From JACKIP01 sp963710165 (GTDB lineage Bacteria; Pseudomonadota; Alphaproteobacteria; Micavibrionales; Micavibrionaceae): a stretch of DNA of 64,000 bases. Below the pieces are notes generated by a model. That model was not told the origin of the DNA. It made no database searches and saw only the letters and a list, made by a program, of their open reading frames with translations. The translations under genes were made by a program, and so were the position numbers. Of the stretch, positions 57,895-64,000 are shown piece by piece. The DNA lies in NCBI GenBank assembly GCA_963710165.1, contig CAVPYZ010000004.1, forward strand, positions 1-64,000, in the 5' to 3' direction. Position 1 is the first letter of the stretch, and each line of letters begins with the position of its first letter.

Positions 57895-60800
57895 GTAAAA
57901 ATCAATTTGATCTTTTGAGGCAGACGAAGTTTTTGCCGTTATTTGTGACCCAGTTTCTGGGGGCGTTTCATGATAATTTGTTCAAAAACGCGCTGGTGGC
58001 TTTGTTGCTCTATACCATGACGTTTCAGACGGAAATCGATCCGAAAATTTTGGTCACGGCGGCGGCGGGCATTTTAATTTTGCCGTTTATTTTGTTTTCG
58101 GCTTTTGCGGGGCAACTGGCGGATAAGTACCCGAAAGACAGGGTCATTCGCAAAATTAAGCTGGCGGAAATCGGTATCGGGTTGGTTGGTATTATTGCGC
58201 TGTTTTCGGGGTCTGTATTTTTATCTTTTTTCACAATCTTTTTACTTGGCACGCAATCGGCATTTTTCGGGCCGTGTAAATATTCAATTCTACCCGATCA
58301 TCTGGAGGATGATGAACTGATTGGCGGTAATGCCCTGATGAATACGGGGACGTTTCTGGCGATTTTGGTTGGTACGATTTTGGGGACATTGCTGATCACC
58401 CTGCCTGGTGGGTTTTATATTGTCGCGGCGATTATGTTGGCGGCGGCGGTGGCGGGATACGTGTCCAGTTGTAAAATTCCGACGACTATTCCGCGTGCGC
58501 CCGATTTAAAAATTGACTTGAACCCGGTCAAGGAAACGATTGCCATTTTGCGCAATGTCTTCCGTCAGAGGTTGATGGTGTTCCGTGCAATTATCGGCGC
58601 GTCCTGGTTCTATTTCATGGGTAGTATGTTCATGGCGCAGTTTCCGAATTACACAAAGGAAGCCATTGGCGCAGATGAAGGTGTTTTGGCGTTCTTCCTG
58701 ATTATTTTCTCGGTCGGGATCGGGATTGGCGGTTTATTAAATAATCGCCTGCTACTTGGTCGGGTGGAGGCGGTGTACGCGCCGATTGCCATTCTGGGCA
58801 TGATGTTTTTCTCTATCGCGCTTTATTTCTCTACACCGTCCGTGCCAAGCTCGGAATTATTGACGATTTCGGGCTTTTTAAGTAATCCGTGGCATTACCC
58901 GATTATTCTGAACATCTTTCTAATCGCGGTGTGCGGCGGGTTATATGTCGTGCCGCTGAACGCGATTATACAGCATTATACGGATGATAAAGACCGCGCG
59001 CGGGTGATTGCGGGCAGTGCGATTATCGACTCCCTGTTCATCATCACTGCCATGGGTATCAGCGCGCTGTTACTGACTTTGGGGTGGAGCGTGGAAGGAT
59101 TATTCCTGACATTTGCTATTTTCAATCTGTTTGCCGCGTTGTATGTGTGTCGTTTACTGCCTGAATATCTGGCAAAAAGCCTGATGCAGGGAATATTTAA
59201 ATTCCTTTATAAAGTCGAAGTGAAGGGTTTAGAGAATTACGAAAAGGCGGGAGCCCGTGCGGTGATTGTCAGTAATCACGTTGCCTTGCTTGACCCGCCC
59301 CTTCTGGCCGCATTTTTACCCGGAAAACCGATGTTTGCAGTGAATAGCTTCGTGGCGGAATGGTGGTTTTTGAAACCGTTTCTGCGTCTGGTTGATTATT
59401 TTCCGATTGATCCGACCAACCCGTATTCGATTAAATCATTGATCAAGGAAGTTGAAAAAGACAAGCATTGCGTGATCTTTCCAGAGGGACGTTTGACCGA
59501 AACAGGTGCACTCATGAAAGTCTATGAAGGACCCGGCATGATTGCGGATAAGGCGGATGCAATGATTTTGCCCGTACGTCTGGACGGCGTACAGCACACG
59601 CCCTTTGCACGGTTAAAGGGCAAAGTGCCGCTGATTACCTTTCCGAAGATTACCATTACCATCCTGCCGCCGCGTAAATTTGTGATTGATGAGGAGCTGA
59701 AAGGGCGCAAACGTCGCGCCGCCGCCGCGCGTCAACTTTATGACGTGATGGAGGAGATGATGTACCTGACCACCGATCGTGAGCAAACGCTTTATGAAGC
59801 GCTGTTAAAAGCAGGTCATGTGAATGGTCAAAATTCGATTATTGCAGAGGACGCGGAGTTCAAGCCCCTCAAATTTAAAAAACTGATGCAGGGATCGGTC
59901 GTTTTAGCGAAGAAGTTTGAAAAAATCAGTAAAAAGGGCGAGGCCGTTGGCGTGCTCTTACCTAATTCCGTTGGGGCGGTGGTCACGTTTTTTGCGCTGC
60001 AATTAATGGGGCGGGTACCGGCCATGTTGAATTTTTCCGCAGGGGAAAAAGCGGTGGGGTCGGCCTGTGAAACAGCCAAGGTCAAAACCGTTTTGACCTC
60101 TAAACGTTTTATCAAAATGGGACGTCTGGATGATCTGGCAGCGGCGTTAGAGACAACATATAAAGTAATATATCTGGAGGATATAAAAGAAAGCGTCACT
60201 TTCACAGATAAGCTTTATGCGCTGTTTGCCTCCCCGAAAAGTATTCATAAGGATTGCGGTGTTAAAACGGATGATCCGGCGGTGATTTTATTTACATCGG
60301 GATCGGAAGGCGCACCAAAAGGGGTTGTGTTGAGTCATAAGAATATCATGACAAATGTGGTGCAGCTTTCCTCGCGTGTGGATTTTAATAATCAGGATGT
60401 GGTGTTTAACTGTTTGCCGATGTTCCATTCTTTCGGATTGACGGGTGGCACATTACTGCCGATTTTATCGGGGGTGAAAACCTTCCTTTATCCGTCTCCC
60501 TTGCATTATCGCATTGTGCCGGAACTGGTGTACGCGTCAAATGCGACGATTATGTTCGGGACGGATACATTCCTGTCGGGCTATGCGCGTATGGCCAGCC
60601 CATATGACTTCTACCGTATGCGTTATATTTTTGCAGGTGCGGAAAAAGTGAAGGAAGAAACGCGCCAGACATATATGTCAAAATTCGGTGTACGTATTCT
60701 GGAAGGGTACGGCGCGACCGAAACCGCGCCCGTAATTGCGGTCAATTCACCCATGCATCAACAGGCAGGAAGCGTCGGCAGGTTGTTATCAGGTCTGGAA

Positions 60801-61298
60801 CACCGTCTGGAAAACGTTCCGGGTGTGGAGGAAGGCGGACGCCTGTTTGTGCGCGGTGATAATGTGATGCTGGGGTATTATAAAAACGATCATCCGGGTG
60901 TACTGGAACCGCCCGAACAGGGTTGGCATGACACGGGCGATATTGTCGATATAGACGAAAACGGTTTTGTGAAAATTCTGGGGCGTGCCAAACGTTTTGC
61001 CAAAATCGCTGGCGAGATGGTCTCCCTCAGCGCGGTTGAAAGCATGGTGGATAGCGTTTATCCCGATAGCGCGCATGCCGTGGTTGCCATCCCCGACCCG
61101 AAGAAGGGTGAGCAACTGGTACTGGTCACAACATATGCAAAGGCGCAGAAGTCCGACCTGTCCGCATATGCCTCTGAAAACGGGATCAGCGAGCTGTCTG
61201 TACCGAAAAATATTAAGGTGATTGATGATATGCCTGTTCTGGGGACGGGTAAAATCGATTACACAAGCGTTGCAGAACTGGTCGAGGTTGAGGAGTAG
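57891..61298 (+). CDS. aas: LplT-PlsC-AAS fusion: lysophospholipid transporter/acyltransferase/acyl-ACP synthetase
   Basis: Encodes 1135 residues in three parts. Residues about 1-420 form an MFS domain of the LplT type (FVTQFLGAFHDNLFKNALVAL, LGTQSAFFGPCKYSILPD). About 430-640 form a PlsC acyltransferase (VIVSNHVALLDPPLL catalytic His/Asp and FPEGRLTETGALMK). About 650-1130 form an acyl-activating domain (ILFTSGSEGAPKGVVLSHKN, EGYGATETAPV, GWHDTGDIVDIDENGFV). Together they take up lysophospholipid and re-acylate it at the inner membrane. E. coli keeps LplT and Aas as separate genes. It overlaps the hydrolase gene by four bases. Confidence 0.94.
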   Translation: MSKNQFDLLRQTKFLPLFVTQFLGAFHDNLFKNALVALLLYTMTFQTEIDPKILVTAAAGILILPFILFSAFAGQLADKYPKDRVIRKIKLAEIGIGLVGIIALFSGSVFLSFFTIFLLGTQSAFFGPCKYSILPDHLEDDELIGGNALMNTGTFLAILVGTILGTLLITLPGGFYIVAAIMLAAAVAGYVSSCKIPTTIPRAPDLKIDLNPVKETIAILRNVFRQRLMVFRAIIGASWFYFMGSMFMAQFPNYTKEAIGADEGVLAFFLIIFSVGIGIGGLLNNRLLLGRVEAVYAPIAILGMMFFSIALYFSTPSVPSSELLTISGFLSNPWHYPIILNIFLIAVCGGLYVVPLNAIIQHYTDDKDRARVIAGSAIIDSLFIITAMGISALLLTLGWSVEGLFLTFAIFNLFAALYVCRLLPEYLAKSLMQGIFKFLYKVEVKGLENYEKAGARAVIVSNHVALLDPPLLAAFLPGKPMFAVNSFVAEWWFLKPFLRLVDYFPIDPTNPYSIKSLIKEVEKDKHCVIFPEGRLTETGALMKVYEGPGMIADKADAMILPVRLDGVQHTPFARLKGKVPLITFPKITITILPPRKFVIDEELKGRKRRAAAARQLYDVMEEMMYLTTDREQTLYEALLKAGHVNGQNSIIAEDAEFKPLKFKKLMQGSVVLAKKFEKISKKGEAVGVLLPNSVGAVVTFFALQLMGRVPAMLNFSAGEKAVGSACETAKVKTVLTSKRFIKMGRLDDLAAALETTYKVIYLEDIKESVTFTDKLYALFASPKSIHKDCGVKTDDPAVILFTSGSEGAPKGVVLSHKNIMTNVVQLSSRVDFNNQDVVFNCLPMFHSFGLTGGTLLPILSGVKTFLYPSPLHYRIVPELVYASNATIMFGTDTFLSGYARMASPYDFYRMRYIFAGAEKVKEETRQTYMSKFGVRILEGYGATETAPVIAVNSPMHQQAGSVGRLLSGLEHRLENVPGVEEGGRLFVRGDNVMLGYYKNDHPGVLEPPEQGWHDTGDIVDIDENGFVKILGRAKRFAKIAGEMVSLSAVESMVDSVYPDSAHAVVAIPDPKKGEQLVLVTTYAKAQKSDLSAYASENGISELSVPKNIKVIDDMPVLGTGKIDYTSVAELVEVEE

Positions 61299-61308
61299 GA
61301 TTTATGAA

Positions 61309-61372
61309 TGTGAGCCAGATCCCTCGTCTATGCTCGGGATTGCAGGATGGGTGATGTCATTCCGACGAGAAT
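61309..61372. repeat. Possible eroded intergenic repeat
   Basis: The stretch ATCCCTCGTC followed by GCTCGGGAT and then GTCATTCCGACGAG resembles a different dispersed repeat type (TCATTCCGA). Only one copy is in the window, so the assignment is weak. Confidence 0.3.
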
Positions 61373-61406
61373 TAAAGCCTAAGTTTCATAAGGGGCTGTA
61401 GGCATA

Positions 61407-62015
61407 TTAATTTTCTTCATATTCAAATTGAACTTCGTAAAGAGGATATGTATTGTTGTTGCAAATTAAATTCCCCTTTAATATATCTTCTGAACTATCA
61501 ATATTTTTTTGTTTGTTCCTAGGCAGTTTTAACGCTTTGAATTTACAAAACCTTTTTAAAAATTTATCTTTAAAAAAATCTCCATTTTCTTTAGCCTTTT
61601 GAAATCCTATTTTTAAAGGATAATTATACAGCCCTTCGTGAATTATCTCAGCATCACCCTTGTCATAGATATAATCTCTATTATTATCGTAAATTTGTAT
61701 TTCTAAAAACCCACCTGTTGAAAAAACGTTTTCTCTTTCTGAAACTGTTTGATATTTTTGGTCTTCTTTTCTTGTATATGTTAATAAGAATCCGTCGCGG
61801 TCTTTTATCCATGCGGTACGTTCTTTTTCCCCGTCGCCGTCTACGTCAAAATAGGCTTCAGATTCTTCCAAAGGGATGAAATCGACGCCATCTTTATCAA
61901 GGTCAATTATTATGAATGGCAAGCTGTAAAGCGTTTCTTCTTTCTTAACTTCTTCTGCCTGACATCCTGTTGTCAAAAAAAGCGCCATGCTTAATGCTAA
62001 TAAAAATAATCTCAT
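61407..62015 (-). CDS. Lipoprotein with EF-hand-like calcium loops
   Basis: Encodes 202 residues. The N-terminus MRLFLLALSMALFLTTGCQAEE has a lipoprotein signal with lipobox LTTGC, so Cys18 should be lipidated. The mature part has three Asp-rich turns: IDLDKDGVDF, DVDGDGEKERT and DNNRDYIYDKGD, which resemble calcium-binding EF-hand or dockerin-like loops. No known family recognised. It is convergent with aas and surrounded by unrelated genes. Confidence 0.65.
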   Translation of the reverse strand: MRLFLLALSMALFLTTGCQAEEVKKEETLYSLPFIIIDLDKDGVDFIPLEESEAYFDVDGDGEKERTAWIKDRDGFLLTYTRKEDQKYQTVSERENVFSTGGFLEIQIYDNNRDYIYDKGDAEIIHEGLYNYPLKIGFQKAKENGDFFKDKFLKRFCKFKALKLPRNKQKNIDSSEDILKGNLICNNNTYPLYEVQFEYEEN

Positions 62016-62149
62016 TTTTAAACGGCTTTTCTGTTTATTCTATTGAAGGGTATCATTCACGTAATTGAGCGAAAAGTATTAAGTTTAAATCTTTGCGGAT
62101 CAGGCTGAATGGCCATAAACTCCGTTTTTTAGCGAGATAAATTTCAATT

Positions 62150-62182
62150 AAAAAAAAAGGCCTAACACCGAAGTGTTAGACC
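62150..62182 (-). terminator. Rho-independent terminator with TTCG loop, minus strand
   Basis: On the minus strand, GGTCTAACAC, a TTCG tetraloop and GTGTTAGGCC form a near-perfect 10-bp stem, followed by nine T. It terminates the gene ending at 62226 very well. Confidence 0.9.
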
Positions 62183-62225
62183 TTTAGGGGAGGGAGGGAG
62201 TCAAAAAACTTTTAAACTTGGTTTG

Positions 62226-62564
62226 TTATTCTATTTCTACGACTTTTGCGGCTTCGACGTCTGTTCCGACTTCGGACAAGCCTTCAATTTCCTGAATACG
62301 CTCACGTATTTCATCGTTTTCTTCTAAAACCATGGTCTCGGCATTTTCGTCGACTGTGCCTTCAATTAAGACATCTGCGCCGGCATCTGTTTCGGTTGTT
62401 ACGTCATTTTCGACAACAATTTCGCCGTCAACGCCCGCTTCTGCCATTTGTTCTGCGCTTACACCTGTATCTGTGTTTGAAAAGATTTTAATATCTTCCG
62501 CAAATGCACCGCCAGCGGTCAGGGTTAAAACGGCAAGTGTTCCGAGTGTTAATATTGGTTTCAT
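62226..62564 (-). CDS. Small acidic exported protein
   Basis: Encodes 112 residues from the ATG at 62564 (MKPILTLGTLAVLTLTAGGAFAEDI), which is a signal peptide with AFA-ED cleavage. AAAGAAAG precedes the ATG. The mature protein is very acidic and Val/Glu-rich (VENDVTTETDAGADVLIEG, ENDEIRERIQEIEGLSEV) with no cysteine. I recognise no family. An earlier ATG at 62711 would run through the preceding CBS gene's end and is not credible. Confidence 0.65.
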   Translation of the reverse strand: MKPILTLGTLAVLTLTAGGAFAEDIKIFSNTDTGVSAEQMAEAGVDGEIVVENDVTTETDAGADVLIEGTVDENAETMVLEENDEIRERIQEIEGLSEVGTDVEAAKVVEIE

Positions 62565-62595
62565 GTATCGTCTTTCTTTCAGTTTAATATTTATG

Positions 62596-63090
62596 TTAGA
62601 GAACGGCCTCACCTGCGGCGATTTTACGCGGCAAAAAGGCGTTTTGTTGTTCTTGTGTTGGTTGCGGTGACACGCTTTGTGTAGAGTTGTGAGTTTGACG
62701 CGTGCGATCAATATGTGCGCGCACCTTCTTCATATCGGCGATGCCGAGTAATATATTTCCTTCGATAACCGGTATAAAATCAACCTGATATGCCAGCATG
62801 GCGTTATATGTTTCGCGAAGGGTTAGATCTGGCGTGACATAAGGCGGTCTGATAATAATAGCTTCATATAATGATGTGTCACTGGGGTGCAAGTTCCAAC
62901 GCAGGACTTTATTTTCAAAATCATGACGACTAAACAAACCAACAAAATCATTTTCGCATTCAACGCCGATTACATCAACATTGTACTGATCCATAACCTC
63001 AAGGGCGTGATCAACACTTGTACTACCCTGCAAACGCGGGGTGTAAAGATTATCAACGAATTGTCCTATACGGTTATATGTTTTATACAT
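62596..63090 (-). CDS. CBS-domain protein
   Basis: Encodes 164 residues from the ATG at 63090 (MYKTYNRIGQFVDNLYTPRLQG), with AAGGAG eight bases upstream. Two CBS motifs are seen: STSVDHALEVMDQYNVDVIGVECENDFVGLFSRHDFENKVL and DLTLRETYNAMLAYQVDFIPVIEGNILLGIADMKKVRAH. The last 30 residues are Gln/Ser/Thr-rich and probably disordered. It is divergent from the response regulator gene with a 211-bp shared upstream region. Confidence 0.8.
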   Translation of the reverse strand: MYKTYNRIGQFVDNLYTPRLQGSTSVDHALEVMDQYNVDVIGVECENDFVGLFSRHDFENKVLRWNLHPSDTSLYEAIIIRPPYVTPDLTLRETYNAMLAYQVDFIPVIEGNILLGIADMKKVRAHIDRTRQTHNSTQSVSPQPTQEQQNAFLPRKIAAGEAVL

Positions 63091-63301
63091 CTTTGAAACT
63101 CCTTCTGTTTCATTGTTCCATAATGTCACATCAATCTTTCATGAAACTTACAGATCAAAAAAATCATTCATTTTGACAAATTGATAAGTATTTTTGGTCG
63201 AATTAATGTGTGTTTATTTTTTATCCAATTTCTAACGCGTAAAAACATTTAAAGTTCATTTTGCTTGTGTAATTTTTTCAGTTGGACATATATTCGTGAT
63301 T

Positions 63302-63982
63302 ATGAGAGTTGCTTTAGTAGAAGATAATCCCGATTTAAGAAGCCTGATTTCCAAACATCTGGAGGCGGCAGGAATTCACGTGGACAGCGCAGAAAACGGC
63401 GATGCGGCGCTTAATTTGATTGATCCTGACGTGCATAATCTGGTGATTTTGGATCGGGGTTTGCCCGATATGGAGGGGCTGGAGCTTTTGCAGATTTTAC
63501 GTGAAGAAAAAATCAAAACACCTGTTCTGATCCTGACGGCAAAAGACGGATTGGGGGATAAAGTGGACGGGTTGAATAGCGGCGCGGATGACTATCTGGT
63601 AAAGCCGTTTGAAATGGATGAGTTGATCGCGCGTATATATGCGCTGAATCGTCGTCCGAGCGAAGTGGTGAACCGTGTCCTGAAAATTGGTGATCTATCG
63701 TTTTTGCCAGCGGAAAATAAATTGATGATTGGTGATGAGACATATGAGGTGTCAACCAAGGAGCGTGACGCGCTGGAAACGTTAATGCGTCTGCCCGGCC
63801 GTGTGATCAGCAAGGAAAAGCTTCAAAACACCATTTACGGTCATTCAGAGGAAGGGTCGGCGAATTCCGTTGAAGTGATTTTACATCGCCTGCGTAAAAA
63901 GTTAAAATCAACAAATGCCACTGTGGAAATTCGTAATCTGCGTGGTATCGGATATTTAATGAAAGAAATTGGTAAAGACTAA
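63302..63982 (+). CDS. OmpR-family response regulator
   Basis: Encodes 226 residues from ATG 63302: receiver domain with EDNPD near residue 8, phosphoacceptor Asp51 (NLVILDRGLPDMEG) and Lys in YLVKPFEMDEL, then a winged-helix output domain (YEVSTKERDALETLMRLPGRVISKEKLQNTIYG, SVEVILHRLRKKL). It resembles QseB/PhoP-type regulators. An in-frame GTG two codons earlier is less likely. Six bases after its stop another gene starts, probably the cognate kinase, which is cut off. Confidence 0.92.
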   Translation: MRVALVEDNPDLRSLISKHLEAAGIHVDSAENGDAALNLIDPDVHNLVILDRGLPDMEGLELLQILREEKIKTPVLILTAKDGLGDKVDGLNSGADDYLVKPFEMDELIARIYALNRRPSEVVNRVLKIGDLSFLPAENKLMIGDETYEVSTKERDALETLMRLPGRVISKEKLQNTIYGHSEEGSANSVEVILHRLRKKLKSTNATVEIRNLRGIGYLMKEIGKD

Positions 63983-63987
63983 GGATC

Positions 63988-64000
63988 ATGATTCCAGGTT
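63988..64000 (+). CDS. Start of a gene cut by the window end, possibly sensor kinase
   Basis: An ATG at 63988 follows the regulator's stop by five bases, with AAGGA just upstream. Only four codons (MIPG) are visible. Its position next to an OmpR-type regulator suggests a sensor histidine kinase, but nothing in the sequence proves it. Confidence 0.3.

Noticed and set aside
63173..63201. TTGACA upstream of the last response regulator.
   Set aside because: No -10 box at a usual distance; the promoter remains unplaced.
1..64000. Apparent abundance of CGTAC/GTACG across the window, which could have been an uptake or recognition motif.
   Set aside because: A rough hand count is near or below what base composition predicts, and most copies lie in codons such as CGT-AC. 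No orientation bias was evident.
1..64000. Search for CRISPR arrays, rRNA, tRNA, riboswitches and insertion sequences.
   Set aside because: No regularly spaced direct repeats, tRNA T-loop/anticodon patterns in intergenic DNA, or transposase genes were recognised by eye; structured RNA searches could still find small ones.

Overview
The window comes from the chromosome of an alphaproteobacterium of moderate, slightly AT-leaning base composition. Support includes the mnmE-mnmG-rsmG-parA-parB run with TGTTTCACGTGAAACA parS sites, trpA-accD-folC, plsY-dprA-topA beside pyrB, a ChvG/ChvI-like two-component pair, an NDUFA12 complex I accessory protein, and DUF2155, DUF6314 and DUF6489 proteins. The lineage cannot be fixed from sequence alone; the number of orphan proteins suggests a poorly sampled group (Micavibrionales-like is a guess).

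Bases 1-6,840 hold a Na+/Ca2+ exchanger, a TerA-like protein, a secreted PRC-barrel-like protein, a DUF4153-type membrane protein, an EttA-like ABC-F ATPase, a PDDEXK nuclease and a PemK-like toxin. Five of these seven genes carry single-base frameshifts, several at homopolymers, while genes after 7 kb read cleanly. This segment is either locally unpolished or genuinely decaying. The nuclease and PemK genes look like a small AT-rich accessory insertion.

Bases 7-23 kb are mostly housekeeping: MscS, OsmC, UppP, PyrB, PlsY, DprA, TopA, BirA, MnmE, MnmG, RsmG, ParA and ParB. Three perfect parS sites lie inside mnmG and rsmG, so the region is close to the origin. Bases 23-34.7 kb are a long minus-strand block: ChvG/ChvI-like pair, HipA-like kinase, FolC, AccD, TrpA, DUF2177, an orphan, HemH, three small orphans and HemE. 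A 588-bp gene-free, AT-rich region with DnaA-box-like 9-mers follows hemE, and genes on its right run on the plus strand. This is the best oriC candidate, matching the hemE-linked origins of Caulobacter and Rickettsia.

Bases 35-48 kb carry an orphan, a pair of paralogous unknown proteins, RsmD, an RluB-type pseudouridine synthase, NDUFA12-MlaD-DUF2155, Aat, YqgE and the serine pathway genes serB, serC and serA with an orphan between serC and serA. Bases 48-64 kb hold a Tat-exported orphan, a peroxiredoxin, PBP1A next to a membrane protein with six CxxC motifs at a strict 11-residue period, DUF6489, HemJ, an M15 peptidase, two CBS-domain proteins, a lipase-like hydrolase overlapping a three-domain LplT-PlsC-AAS fusion, a lipoprotein with EF-hand-like loops and an OmpR-type regulator.

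A dispersed palindromic repeat (arms CGTCATTGCGAG / CTCGCAATGACG, inner GCGGCAATC / GATTGCCGC) recurs in intergenic gaps; one copy sits where pyrC is usually found. No rRNA, tRNA, CRISPR array, prophage or insertion sequence was recognised.
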